Below, piece after piece: positions 9,019-18,056 of a stretch of 64,000 nucleotides of DNA. The stretch comes from Streptomyces spectabilis. Lineage in GTDB: Bacteria > Actinomycetota > Actinomycetes > Streptomycetales > Streptomycetaceae. Position numbers and translations under genes: made by a program. Position 1 is the stretch's first letter. Every line of letters starts with the position of its first letter. The notes beneath the pieces are model-generated. The model did not search any database. It was not told the DNA's origin and worked only from the letters and a program-made list of their open reading frames with translations. Location: NCBI RefSeq assembly GCF_008704795.1, contig NZ_CP023690.1, forward strand, positions 372,001 through 436,000, given 5' to 3'.

Positions 9019-10272
9019 ATGACAGGATGCCGACTCTGCGGCTCGGAGGCGCTGGCCAGCGTCGTCGATCTGGGGGCGACACCGCCGTGCGAGAGCTTTC
9101 TCGCCGCGGACCAGCTGGACCTGCCGGAGCCCGCGTACCCGCTGCACCTGCGGGTCTGCACCGCATGCTGGCTCGCGCAGATCCCGCCGCTGATCACGCC
9201 GGAGGAGACGTTCAAGGAGTACGCGTACTTCTCCTCGTTCTCGACCTCCTGGGTGGAGCACGCGCGCACCTTCGTCGCCGACGCGGCGGAGCGGGTGGGG
9301 CTCGGCCCCGACGCCTTCGTGGTCGAGGTCGCGAGCAACGACGGGTATCTGCTCAAGCACGTGGTGGAGCGCGGGATCCGCTGCCTCGGCATCGAGCCGT
9401 CGGTGAACGTCGGTGCCGCGGCGCGCGACGCGGGTGTGCCCACGCTCACGGAGTTCCTGGACCCGGCCACCGGCGCCGGCGTCCGCGCCGAGCACGGCCC
9501 GGCGGACCTGGTCGTGGCCAACAACGTGTACGCGCACATCCCCGACGTGGTCGGGTTCACCCAGGGCCTGCGCGCCCTGGTCGCCGACGACGGCTGGGTC
9601 TCCATCGAGGTGCAGCACCTGCTGACCCTGATCGAGGAGAACCAGTACGACACGATCTACCACGAGCACTTCCAGTACTACACGGTCGCGTCCGCGATCC
9701 GGGCCCTCGCGAGCGGCGGACTCGCGCTCGTGGACGTCGAGTTGCTGCCCACGCACGGCGGCTCCATCCGACTGTGGGCCCGGCCGGCCGAGGCGGCAGG
9801 TGAGCCGTCCCGGCGGGTGGCGGACGTGCTGGCCCGGGAGGAGGCCGCAGGGCTTCAGGAGCTGTCCGGGTACACCGAGTTCTCCGCCCGGGTCGCCAAG
9901 GTGCGCCGGGACCTCCTGAAGTTCCTCGTCACAGCGGCCGAGCGCGGCGAGAAGGTCGTCGGCTACGGCGCCCCCGGCAAGGGCAACACCCTGCTCAACC
10001 ACTGCGGCGTCCGGCCCGACCTGCTCGCGTACACGGTCGACCGCAACCCCTACAAGCACGGCAGGTACACCCCGGGCACCCGTATCCCGATCCTGGCGCC
10101 CGAGCGGATCGCCGCCGACAAGCCCGACTACGTCCTCGTCCTGCCGTGGAACCTGCGGGACGAGCTCATCGAGCAACTGTCCTTCGTCCACGACTGGGGC
10201 GGCCGCCTCGTCTTCCCCATCCCGGAACTGAGCGTTGTCGAGGTCGGCGTCGTGAAAGAGGTCACAGCATGA
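9019..10272 (+). CDS. NDP-sugar C-methyltransferase-like SAM enzyme
   Basis: 417 residues in the three-part layout of sugar C-methyltransferases. There is an N-terminal zinc-binding part with C4-x2-C7 and C47-x2-C50, a SAM-binding Rossmann domain with VVEVASNDGYLLK near residue 100, and a C-terminal domain with GYGAPGKGNTLLNHCG. The YHEHF motif at 214-218 matches the catalytic region of the TcaB9/TylC3 type, which methylates C3 of a 4-keto sugar nucleotide. It directly abuts the glycosyltransferase gene and overlaps the nucleotidyltransferase gene by four bases. A branched-chain sugar in the glycan is the likely outcome, by inference. Confidence 0.87.
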   Translation: MTGCRLCGSEALASVVDLGATPPCESFLAADQLDLPEPAYPLHLRVCTACWLAQIPPLITPEETFKEYAYFSSFSTSWVEHARTFVADAAERVGLGPDAFVVEVASNDGYLLKHVVERGIRCLGIEPSVNVGAAARDAGVPTLTEFLDPATGAGVRAEHGPADLVVANNVYAHIPDVVGFTQGLRALVADDGWVSIEVQHLLTLIEENQYDTIYHEHFQYYTVASAIRALASGGLALVDVELLPTHGGSIRLWARPAEAAGEPSRRVADVLAREEAAGLQELSGYTEFSARVAKVRRDLLKFLVTAAERGEKVVGYGAPGKGNTLLNHCGVRPDLLAYTVDRNPYKHGRYTPGTRIPILAPERIAADKPDYVLVLPWNLRDELIEQLSFVHDWGGRLVFPIPELSVVEVGVVKEVTA

Positions 10273-11063
10273 AGGTCGTCCTGTTCTGCGGCGGTTACGG
10301 GATGCGGATGCGCAGCGGCGCCGCCGACGACGTGCCCAAGCCGATGGCGATGGTCGGTCCGAGACCGCTGATCTGGCACGTCATGCGCTACTACGCGCAC
10401 TTCGGGCACAAGGAGTTCATCCTGTGCCTGGGGTACGGCGCCCACCACATCAAGAACTTCTTCCTCAACTACGAGGAGACGACGTCCAACGACTTCGTGC
10501 TGCGGGGCGGGCGCACCGAACTGCTCTCCACCGACATAGCCGACTGGACGATCACGTTCGCGCAGACCGGCATCGAGTCGCCGATCGGCGAGCGCCTGCG
10601 CCGGGTGCGGCACCACCTGGACGGCGACGAGATGTTCCTCGCCAACTACGCCGACGTGCTCACCGACGCCCCGCTGCCGGAGATGATCGACCGGTTCGCC
10701 CGGCGGGACGCCGGTGCGTCGATGATGGTGGTGCCGCCGCAGTCCTCCTTCCACTGCGTGGAGTTGGGTGAGGACGGCCTGGTCGGAGGCATCACCGCGG
10801 TGAGCGAGCTGCCGCTGTGGGAGAACGGCGGCTACTTCGTGCTCCGCCAGGAGGTCTTCGACCACATACCGGAGAACGGGGACCTGGTCGCCGACGGATG
10901 TGCCCAACTGGCCAAGCAGGGACGGCTCGTGGCACACCAGCACCGCGGCTTCTGGAAGCCGACCGACACCGTCAAGGAGCGGGCCGCGCTCGACGACGCG
11001 TACGCCCGCGGTGACCGGCCGTGGGCCGTGTGGGAGCGGGACACCGCGGGAGCCAGGGCGTGA
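10269..11063 (+). CDS. Sugar nucleotidyltransferase (glucose-1-phosphate cytidylyltransferase-like)
   Basis: 264 residues, starting at the ATG overlapping the previous stop. It has GGYGMRMR (8-15), PKPM (23-26) and CLGYGAHHIKNFFLNY, all close to RfbF-type glucose-1-phosphate cytidylyltransferases that make CDP-glucose, the precursor of 3,6-dideoxy and branched sugars. No matching CDP-glucose 4,6-dehydratase is seen in the window, so the activated sugar may be used differently or the dehydratase lies elsewhere. The nucleotide preferred (CTP, dTTP or another) is not certain. Confidence 0.85.
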   Translation: MKVVLFCGGYGMRMRSGAADDVPKPMAMVGPRPLIWHVMRYYAHFGHKEFILCLGYGAHHIKNFFLNYEETTSNDFVLRGGRTELLSTDIADWTITFAQTGIESPIGERLRRVRHHLDGDEMFLANYADVLTDAPLPEMIDRFARRDAGASMMVVPPQSSFHCVELGEDGLVGGITAVSELPLWENGGYFVLRQEVFDHIPENGDLVADGCAQLAKQGRLVAHQHRGFWKPTDTVKERAALDDAYARGDRPWAVWERDTAGARA

Positions 11064-11707
11064 TCCGGCTCGGGGCGGGACCTCTGGACCGCGTCGTCGC
11101 GGTGGGCGCGCACTGCGACGACATCGCCATCGGCGCCGGCGGCACGCTCCTGACGATGTGCCGGGCGCGGCCGGGCGTCCGCGTCGACGCGCTCGTGCTC
11201 TCCGGCGGTGGCAGCGAGCGGGAGCAGGAGGAGCAGGCCGCGCTCGCCGCCTTCTGCCCGGGCGCCGACCTGCGCCTGACCGTGCTCAAGCTGCCGGACG
11301 GCCGCCTTCCCGCGCACTGGGAGGAGGCCAAGGCCGCGGTCGAGGAGCTGCGCGAGCGGAGCGATCCGGATCTGATCCTGGCGCCGCGCACCGATGACGC
11401 GCACCAGGACCACCGCGGCCTGGCGCAGCTGATGACCACCGCGTTCCGCGACCATCTCGTCCTCGCCTACGAGATCGTCAAGTGGGACGGCGACCTCGGC
11501 CGCCCCGCGGCATACCAGCCGCTGACGCCGGAGGTCGCCGAGGAGAAGGTGCGGCTGCTGCAGGAGCACTACCCCTCGCAGCGGCACCGGCCCTGGTACG
11601 ACCGGGAGGCCTTCCTCGGCCTCGCCCGGATCCGCGGCATCGAATGCCACGCGCGCTACGCCGAGGCGTTCGCCACCACCAAACTCACTCTGAACCTGGG
11701 GAACTGA
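11060..11707 (+). CDS. PIG-L family deacetylase
   Basis: 215 residues from a GTG that overlaps the previous stop. The N-terminal AHCDD (H18, D20, D21) corresponds to the AHPDD zinc motif, and HQDH (H115-H118) supplies the second zinc histidine; both are hallmarks of LmbE/PIG-L N-acetyl-sugar deacetylases. It may free an amino group on an N-acetylated sugar of the pathway. It sits in a chain of overlapping genes for activated-sugar modification. The substrate is inferred. Confidence 0.85.
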   Translation: MIRLGAGPLDRVVAVGAHCDDIAIGAGGTLLTMCRARPGVRVDALVLSGGGSEREQEEQAALAAFCPGADLRLTVLKLPDGRLPAHWEEAKAAVEELRERSDPDLILAPRTDDAHQDHRGLAQLMTTAFRDHLVLAYEIVKWDGDLGRPAAYQPLTPEVAEEKVRLLQEHYPSQRHRPWYDREAFLGLARIRGIECHARYAEAFATTKLTLNLGN

Positions 11708-11710
11708 ACC

Positions 11711-12736
11711 ATGCGCGTACTGCTGACCGGGCACCAGGGCTATCTGGGCACCGTGATGGCCCCGGTCCTGAGCGACGCCGGGCACGACGTCGTCGGCCTC
11801 GACTCCGGTCTGTTCGCCGACTGCGTCCTCGGCCCTGCGCCCGCGGACCCGCCCGGGCCCCGGGTGGACCTGCGCGACGTCACGGCCGAGCACCTGGCCG
11901 GGGTGGACGCCGTGATCCACCTGGCCGCGCTCTCCAACGACCCGCTCGGATCGCTCGCCCCGGAGCTGACCTACGACATCAACCACCACGCGTCGGTACG
12001 CCTGGCCCGCCTCGCCCGCGACGCCGGGGTGGGGCGCTTCCTGTACGCGTCCACCTGCTCGGTCTACGGCGCGGCGGGCGGCGGCGACCTGGTCACCGAG
12101 GACGCCCCGCTGCGCCCGGTGACGCCGTACGCGGAGTCCAAGGTGCGGGTGGAGGACGATCTGCACGCGCTGGCCGACGGCGACTTCAGCCCGGTGTACA
12201 TGCGCAACGCCACCGCCTTCGGCTACTCGCCCCGGCTGCGCGCCGACATCGTCCTGAACAACCTGGTGGGCCACGCACTCCTGTCCGGCGAGGTCCTCGT
12301 GCTCTCCGACGGCACACCCTGGCGCCCGCTGGTGCACGCCGTCGACATCGCGCGGGCGTTCACGGCCGCCCTCACCGCGCCGCGCGACGCCGTGCACGAC
12401 CGGGCGTTCAACATCGGCAGCGAGGTCAACAACGTCACGGTCGCCGAGATCGCCGAGCAGGTCGCCGAGGCGGTGTCCGGCGCGAAGGTGAACATCACCG
12501 GGGAGAACGGCGCCGACCCGCGCTCGTACCGCGTGGACTTCTCCCGGTTCCGCGCCGCGATCCCGGGCTTCGACTGCGAGTGGACGGTGAAGCAGGGCGC
12601 CGTCGAACTCGCCGACGCCTACCGCGAGCACGGCCTCACCCGGGAGGACTTCGACCGTCGCTTCACCCGCCTCGCCGTGCTGCGCGCGGCGTCCGACGCC
12701 GGTGCGGTCGACGACACCCTGCGGTGGCGCCGATGA
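11711..12736 (+). CDS. NAD-dependent sugar epimerase/dehydratase
   Basis: 341 residues, extended short-chain dehydrogenase. It has the N-terminal cofactor motif GHQGYLG (7-13), LAALSNDP, STCSVYG, and catalytic Y140-x3-K144 in YAESK. The NITGENGADPRSYRVDFSR segment is common in nucleotide-sugar epimerases and 4-ketoreductases. It starts three bases after the PIG-L stop and overlaps the next gene by four bases. It probably reduces or epimerises the C-methylated keto sugar; which of the two is not decided. Confidence 0.88.
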   Translation: MRVLLTGHQGYLGTVMAPVLSDAGHDVVGLDSGLFADCVLGPAPADPPGPRVDLRDVTAEHLAGVDAVIHLAALSNDPLGSLAPELTYDINHHASVRLARLARDAGVGRFLYASTCSVYGAAGGGDLVTEDAPLRPVTPYAESKVRVEDDLHALADGDFSPVYMRNATAFGYSPRLRADIVLNNLVGHALLSGEVLVLSDGTPWRPLVHAVDIARAFTAALTAPRDAVHDRAFNIGSEVNNVTVAEIAEQVAEAVSGAKVNITGENGADPRSYRVDFSRFRAAIPGFDCEWTVKQGAVELADAYREHGLTREDFDRRFTRLAVLRAASDAGAVDDTLRWRR

Positions 12737-14022
12737 CCACGCGTGCGGGTGACGGCGCGGGGGCGGAGATGCACGCGCTGGTGGAGCGGCTGTACCCGCT
12801 GTGCCGGAGCATCACGGGGGACGGTGTGCGCGCCACCCTGGACATCGTCGGCGAGTACGTTCCCCTGCAGGTGCACGAGGTGCCGACCGGGACGCAGGTG
12901 CTGGACTGGACGGTGCCGCAGGAGTGGAACATCCGGGACGCGTACGTCGCCGACGCCTCCGGAAACCGGGTCGTCGACTTCGCCGCGTCCAGCCTGCACG
13001 TGCTCGGCTACAGCGTGCCGGTGTCGGCGACCATGCCGCTCGCCGAGCTGCGCGAGCATCTGTACACCCTTCCGGAACAGCCGAGTTGGGTGCCCTACCG
13101 CACCAGCTACTACAAGCCGCAGTGGGGGTTCTGCCTGTCCCAGGAGACCCTGGACGCGCTGCCGGACGGCGACTACGAGGTGCGGATCGACTCCACCCTC
13201 GCGGACGGTCACCTCACCTACGCCGAGCACGTGGTCCCCGGGCAGGTCGCCGACGAGGTGATCGTCTCCTGCCACGTCTGCCATCCGTCGCTGGCCAACG
13301 ACAACCTGGCCGGCATCGCGGTGGCGACGTTCCTGGCCCGGGAGCTGGCGCGGGAGACGCCGTACTACACCTACCGGTTCATCTACGCGCCCGGCACCAT
13401 CGGGGCGATCACCTGGCTGGCCCGCAACGCGGAGCGGATCGAGCACGTCAAGCACGGGCTCGTGCTGGCCTGCGCGGGTGACCGGGGCCAACTGACGTAC
13501 AAGCGGAGCAGGCGCGGCGACGCGGAGATCGACCGAGTCCTTCGGCACGTCCTCGCCGCCTCCGAACGCCCGCACCGCGTGAACGAGTTCACTCCGTACG
13601 GCTACGACGAGCGGCAGTACTGCTCCCCCGGGTTCGACCTCGGGGTGGGCTCGCTCAGCCGGACCCCGTACGCCGGCTACCCCGAGTACCACACCTCGGC
13701 GGACAACCCGGACTTCGTCTCCCCCGAGGCGATGGCGGACACCCTCGCGGTCTGCCGCGAGGCGTTCGCCGTCCTCGACCGCAACCGGCGGTACGTCAAC
13801 CTCAGCCCCTACGGCGAGCCGCAGCTCGGGCGGCGCGGCCTGTACGACTCGCTCGGCGGCCGCAGCGACGCGCGACAGGCGCAGATGGCGATGCTCTGGG
13901 TGCTCAGCATGTCCGACGGCGAGCACGGGCTCCTGGACGTGGCCGAGCGCTCCGGGCTGCCGTTCGACGCGGTCGCCGCCGCGGCCGACGCCCTGGGCGC
14001 CGCCGGACTGATCAAAGCGTGA
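12733..14022 (+). CDS. DUF4910 aminopeptidase-like protein with winged-helix tail
   Basis: 429 residues from the ATG overlapping the previous stop. The core is M28-aminopeptidase-like, with CHVCHPSLANDN at 180-191 supplying zinc-ligand His and Asp, GTIGAITWL further on and YPEYHTSADN near residue 315. Residues after about 365 form a small winged-helix-like end. Proteins of this architecture recur in bacterial surface-polysaccharide loci and some are suggested to hydrolyse amide bonds in sugar precursors, but no function is firmly known to me. Its place directly after the epimerase links it to the sugar-modifying block. Confidence 0.8.
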   Translation: MTTRAGDGAGAEMHALVERLYPLCRSITGDGVRATLDIVGEYVPLQVHEVPTGTQVLDWTVPQEWNIRDAYVADASGNRVVDFAASSLHVLGYSVPVSATMPLAELREHLYTLPEQPSWVPYRTSYYKPQWGFCLSQETLDALPDGDYEVRIDSTLADGHLTYAEHVVPGQVADEVIVSCHVCHPSLANDNLAGIAVATFLARELARETPYYTYRFIYAPGTIGAITWLARNAERIEHVKHGLVLACAGDRGQLTYKRSRRGDAEIDRVLRHVLAASERPHRVNEFTPYGYDERQYCSPGFDLGVGSLSRTPYAGYPEYHTSADNPDFVSPEAMADTLAVCREAFAVLDRNRRYVNLSPYGEPQLGRRGLYDSLGGRSDARQAQMAMLWVLSMSDGEHGLLDVAERSGLPFDAVAAAADALGAAGLIKA

Positions 14023-14023
14023 C

Positions 14024-15337
14024 GTGATGACCGCGGAGAAGGAGAAGACGACGGCCCCCGCGGCCCCGCCCGGGTCCGCGGGGCGCACCGCCAAGCGGGC
14101 CATGGCGGGGCGGCTCTCCTGGGGCCTCGCCGACCAGGCGGTCTGCAGCATGAACAACTTCGCGGTGGGCATCTATGTGGCACGTTCCCTCGGGCTGACC
14201 GCGTTCGGCGTGTTCAGTCTGGCCTGGGTGACCTACGGCGTGGTGCTCAGCGTCTCCCGCGGCCTGGCCACCGACCCGCTCGTGGTGCGCTTCAGCGGCG
14301 TGCCGACCGCGTCCTGGCGCGCCGCGACGGCCCGTTCGTCGGGCACCGCCCTCGGCGTCGGTGCCGCCGTCGGCGCGGTGTGCCTGGTGGTCGGGCTCGG
14401 CGTCGGCGGCCGGGTGGGGCCCGCGTTCGCCTGCCTCGGCGTCGTGCTGCCGGGGCTGCTCCTTCAGGACGCCTGGCGGTTCTCGTTCTTCGCCGCGGGC
14501 ACCGGCCGCAAGGCGTTCGTCAACGACGTCCTGGGGTGCGTCGCGCTCGTCCCCGCCATGGTCCTCGCGGCCCGCGTGGGCAGCGTGGGCGCCTTCGTGC
14601 TCGCCTGGGGCGCGGCCGCCGCGGTGGCCGCCGGATACGGCTGCCTCCAGTCCGGCATCCGCCCCCGGCTGACCGGCGCGCCCCAGTGGATGCGCGAGCA
14701 GCGCGACCTCGGCTCCCGCTATCTGGTCGAGAACGTCGGCGTCAGCGGCGCCAGCCAGCTGCGGGCGTACGGGCTCGGCGCGATCGTCGGCGTCAGCGCG
14801 GTGGGCGTGGTCCGGGGGGCCGAGCTCCTGCTCGGCCCGTTCCTGGCCGTCCTGATGGGTCTTTCGCTGGTCACCGTCGCGGAGGCGGCACGGGTGCTCC
14901 GGCAGGCCCCGCACCGGCTGCGCCTGTTCTGTCTCCTGCTCGGCGGCGGGCAGGCCGTCGCCGCGCTGCTCTGGGGCGCGGCGCTGCTCCTCGTCCCTGA
15001 CCGGTTCGGTGAGCTGGTGCTCGGCGGCGTCTGGCACTCCGCGTCGGAGCTCATCGTGCCGGCCACGCTCGGCGTCGCGGGCGCCGGGCTCGGCAGCGGG
15101 GCCGCGGCCGGGCTCCGCGCGCTCGCCGCGGCCCGGCGCAGCCTGCGCTGTCAACTGTTCGCCTCCGCCTGCTACGTCGGCGGCGGGCTCGGCGGGGCGG
15201 CCGTGGGCGGCACGGTCGGCTCGGCCTGGGGCGTCGCCGCCGCGACCGTCTGCGGCTCGGCCGCGTGGTGGCTGCAGCTGCGGTCCGCCCTGCGCGAGCA
15301 CCACCGCAATTCCATCCCCGAAGTGAGGACGTCATGA
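14024..15337 (+). CDS. Wzx-like polysaccharide flippase
   Basis: 437 residues, almost wholly made of hydrophobic segments (about twelve), with an N-terminal cytoplasmic stretch of charged residues. The pattern FAVGIYVARSLGLTAFGVFSLAWVTYGV is typical of the MOP/PST flippase group, which moves undecaprenyl-linked repeat units across the membrane. Start candidates are GTG 14024 and ATG 14027; they differ by one residue. The stop overlaps the next ATG by four bases. Confidence 0.82.
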   Translation: MMTAEKEKTTAPAAPPGSAGRTAKRAMAGRLSWGLADQAVCSMNNFAVGIYVARSLGLTAFGVFSLAWVTYGVVLSVSRGLATDPLVVRFSGVPTASWRAATARSSGTALGVGAAVGAVCLVVGLGVGGRVGPAFACLGVVLPGLLLQDAWRFSFFAAGTGRKAFVNDVLGCVALVPAMVLAARVGSVGAFVLAWGAAAAVAAGYGCLQSGIRPRLTGAPQWMREQRDLGSRYLVENVGVSGASQLRAYGLGAIVGVSAVGVVRGAELLLGPFLAVLMGLSLVTVAEAARVLRQAPHRLRLFCLLLGGGQAVAALLWGAALLLVPDRFGELVLGGVWHSASELIVPATLGVAGAGLGSGAAAGLRALAAARRSLRCQLFASACYVGGGLGGAAVGGTVGSAWGVAAATVCGSAAWWLQLRSALREHHRNSIPEVRTS

Positions 15338-16281
15338 CCGCCCAACCCCGGCTCAGCATCGGCCTGCCCGTGTACAACGGCGAGGAGTACCTCGCCGAGG
15401 CGCTCGACGCCCTGCTCGGCCAGACCTACGAGGACTTCGAGCTGGTCATCTCCGACAACGCCTCGACCGACGGGACCCAGGACATCTGCCGCCGGTACGC
15501 CGAGAAGGACCCGCGCATCCGGTACATCCGGCTGCCCCGGAACATCGGCGCCGCGCCGAACCACAACTACGTGTTCACCGAGTGCCACGGCGAGCTGTTC
15601 AAGTGGGCCTCGCACGACGACCTGTACGCCCGTGACCTGCTGCGGCGCTGTGTGGAAGCGCTCGACGAACGGCCGGACGTGATCCTCGCCCACGCCGACC
15701 AGGCGGTCATCGACGAGGACGGCCGGGTGAAGGTCCCGTACGAGTACACCCTCGCCACCGCGTCCCCGCGCGCGCCCGAGCGCTTCCGCAGCATGCTGTT
15801 CGAGCCCGGCGGCGACGACTTCTACGGCGTGATGCGGGCCGACGTGCTGCGCAGGGTGAAGCCGCACGACAGCTACCACCACGCGGACCGCACCTTCGTC
15901 GCCGAGATCGGCCTGCACGGGCCCTTCCACCAGGTGCCGGAGCTGCTCTACTTCCGCCGCGACCACCCCACCCGCGCCGAGCGGGCCAACCCCTCCAAGC
16001 GCTCGCGGTGCGTGAACCTGGACCCGCGCCGGGCCGGTCTGCTGCACCCGACGCCCCGGCTGCTCGCCGAGTACGTCTGGGGCTTCGTCTCGGCGATCCG
16101 GCGGACGCCGTTGACCGCTGCCGACCGGCGGGCGTGCTACCGCCATCTGGCCGCGTGGGCGACCAGCCGCGCCCGGCCGGGCGCGGGCGAGCGGGTCGAG
16201 GACCGCGCCCCGGTCGACCCGGCCCGGCTCACCGTCTCCGTCGACGACCTGGTGGCCGGGCGCGAGGGGCGGCGGGCATGA
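15334..16281 (+). CDS. GT2-family glycosyltransferase
   Basis: 315 residues, starting at the ATG overlapping the flippase stop. The GT-A core is plain: GLPVYNGEEYLAEALDALL, FELVISDNASTDGT and the DXD-like HDD in FKWASHDDLYA, with a later FYGVMRADVLRR acceptor region. The C-terminal 80 residues lack the usual membrane helices, so it is probably a peripheral cytoplasmic enzyme adding a second sugar to the repeat unit. It overlaps the pyruvyl transferase gene by four bases. Confidence 0.9.
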   Translation: MTAQPRLSIGLPVYNGEEYLAEALDALLGQTYEDFELVISDNASTDGTQDICRRYAEKDPRIRYIRLPRNIGAAPNHNYVFTECHGELFKWASHDDLYARDLLRRCVEALDERPDVILAHADQAVIDEDGRVKVPYEYTLATASPRAPERFRSMLFEPGGDDFYGVMRADVLRRVKPHDSYHHADRTFVAEIGLHGPFHQVPELLYFRRDHPTRAERANPSKRSRCVNLDPRRAGLLHPTPRLLAEYVWGFVSAIRRTPLTAADRRACYRHLAAWATSRARPGAGERVEDRAPVDPARLTVSVDDLVAGREGRRA

Positions 16282-17501
16282 GGTCTCCGGCGCGCGTCGG
16301 GGTGTTCGGCCTGCTCGGCTCCGGCAACCTCGGCAACGACGGGTCCCTCGAAGCCGTGCTCGGGTATCTGCGCACCGAGCACCCGGGGGCGGTCGTGGAC
16401 GCGCTGTGCGGCGGCCCCGAGGTGGTCGCGGCCCGGTACCGGATCCCGGCGACGCGGCTGCACTGGAACCGCGGCGAGTACCGGACCGCCTCCCGCGCGG
16501 GCGCGGTCGCGGCGAAGGGCCTCGGCAAGGTCGTCGACGTCTTCCGCACCGCCGCCTGGGTGCGGCGGCACGACGTGGTGATCGTGCCGGGCATGGGCGT
16601 CCTGGAGGCCACGCTGCCGCTGCGGCCCTGGGGCTTCCCGTACTCGCTGTTCCTGCTCTGCGCGTCGGGCCGCCTCTTCGGCACCCGGGTCGCGCTGGTC
16701 GGCGTGGGCGCGGGACCGATCGGCAACCGGCCGACCCGGGCCCTGGTCCGCTGGTCGGCGCGGTTGGCCGCGTACCGGTCGTACCGTGACACCCAGTCCC
16801 GTGACGCGATGCGGGAGATGGGCGTGGACACCGCGCGCGACGAGGTCCACCCGGACCTCGCCTTCGCCCTGACGGCGCCGCCGAGCGCTCCCCCGGGCCC
16901 GCCGGGTCCGGTCTGCGTCGGCGTCATGGCCTTCCACGGCGGCAACGACGACCGCGCCAGGGCCGAGGAGATCCACCGGCGCTACCTCGACGGGACGACC
17001 CGGTTCGTCCGCGCGCTTGTCCAGGACGGCAGGCCGGTCCGGCTGCTCACCGGCGACGCGTGCGACGTGGCGGTGGTCGACGCGATCCTCGACGCGGTGG
17101 ACTCGCCGCTGGTCACCGCCGCCGGGGCGGCCTCCCTCGCCGACCTGATGAAGGAGACGGCCGCGGCGGACGCTGTGGTGGCGACCCGGTACCACAACCT
17201 GGTCTGCGCCCTGAAGGTCGGCACGCCGACGCTCGCCCTCAGCTATGCGGCGAAGAGCGACGCGCTCATGGCACGCATGGGCCTCGGCGCGTACTGCCAC
17301 CCGGCTCGTGAGGTCGACGCCGACCGGCTCGTCGAGCAGTTCCGCGCGCTGGAGAAGCGCTCGGCGGAGCTGCGGCAGACCCTCGCCGAGCGGAACCGGC
17401 TCGCCGCCCGGCAACTCCAGGACCAGTTCGCCGCCCTGACGGCCGCCCTGTTCCCGACGAACGACCACCCGCACGCCCGCACCCGGCAGGAGACTCCATG
17501 A
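16278..17501 (+). CDS. Polysaccharide pyruvyl transferase family protein
   Basis: 407 residues. N-terminal GLLGSGNLGNDGSLEAVL, central VIVPGMGVLE and GVGAGPIGN, and C-terminal ATRYHNLVCALKVGTPTLALSYAAK are the landmarks of the PS_pyruv_trans family (CsaB/ExoV-like), which place ketal pyruvate on sugars from phosphoenolpyruvate. Pyruvylation would add negative charge to the glycan. The final 60 residues are charged and probably helical. It overlaps both neighbours by four bases. Confidence 0.87.
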   Translation: MRSPARVGVFGLLGSGNLGNDGSLEAVLGYLRTEHPGAVVDALCGGPEVVAARYRIPATRLHWNRGEYRTASRAGAVAAKGLGKVVDVFRTAAWVRRHDVVIVPGMGVLEATLPLRPWGFPYSLFLLCASGRLFGTRVALVGVGAGPIGNRPTRALVRWSARLAAYRSYRDTQSRDAMREMGVDTARDEVHPDLAFALTAPPSAPPGPPGPVCVGVMAFHGGNDDRARAEEIHRRYLDGTTRFVRALVQDGRPVRLLTGDACDVAVVDAILDAVDSPLVTAAGAASLADLMKETAAADAVVATRYHNLVCALKVGTPTLALSYAAKSDALMARMGLGAYCHPAREVDADRLVEQFRALEKRSAELRQTLAERNRLAARQLQDQFAALTAALFPTNDHPHARTRQETP

Positions 17502-18049
17502 AGGCGACCCAAGTCCCGGCGATCGCCGGGGCGTACCTGTTCGAGCCGACGCCGTACGCCGACGAGCGCGGCTTCTTCTGTCGCACCTTCGACGCCGACG
17601 TGGTCCGCTCGGTGGGCCTCGACCCGGGCGCCTTCATCCAGGACAGCGTGTCCCGCTCGGTCCGGGGCGTGCTGCGCGGCCTGCACCTGCGCTCCGGCGC
17701 GGGCGAGGCCAAGCTGGTGCGGTGCTCGTACGGGAAGATCTTCGACGTCGTCGTGGACCTGCGGCCCGACTCGCCGACCTACCGCAACGTGGCCTCCTTC
17801 GAGCTGTCCGGCGAGACGCAGGCCACCCTGTACGTCCCGGCGGGGTGCGCGCACGGCTTCCAGGCGCTGACCGAGACCGCCGACACCTCGTACCGGATCG
17901 ACCGCCCGCACGATCCGGCCGAGGACGTGACGATCGCCTTCGACGACCCGGAGCTCGCCGTTCCCTGGCCGCTGCCGCCCACATCGATGTCCCGGCGGGA
18001 CCGGGAGGCGCCGAGCCTCGCCGAGGTCCTGAAGCAGAAGGAGAGCTGA
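17498..18049 (+). CDS. dTDP-4-dehydrorhamnose 3,5-epimerase-like (RmlC) protein
   Basis: 183 residues, the normal RmlC length, with cupin fold. It has DERGFFCRTF, RGLHL with the general-base His63, PAGCAHGF and a Tyr near 131 (DTSYRI). It could epimerise a 4-keto nucleotide sugar at C3 and/or C5. The ATG overlaps the pyruvyl transferase stop. Upstream RmlA/RmlB are not in the window, so the substrate may come from another locus or from the nucleotidyltransferase block here. Confidence 0.87.
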   Translation: MKATQVPAIAGAYLFEPTPYADERGFFCRTFDADVVRSVGLDPGAFIQDSVSRSVRGVLRGLHLRSGAGEAKLVRCSYGKIFDVVVDLRPDSPTYRNVASFELSGETQATLYVPAGCAHGFQALTETADTSYRIDRPHDPAEDVTIAFDDPELAVPWPLPPTSMSRRDREAPSLAEVLKQKES

Positions 18050-18056
18050 AGTCAGC

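Noticed and set aside
2608..15304. Very long minus-strand open frames opposite the polysaccharide genes (for example 2608-4515, 4850-6817, 7543-10191, 12619-14172, 14012-15304)
   Set aside because: They mirror well-identified plus-strand genes, consist of Arg/Gly/Ala/His-rich sequence without domains, and follow from the high GC content.
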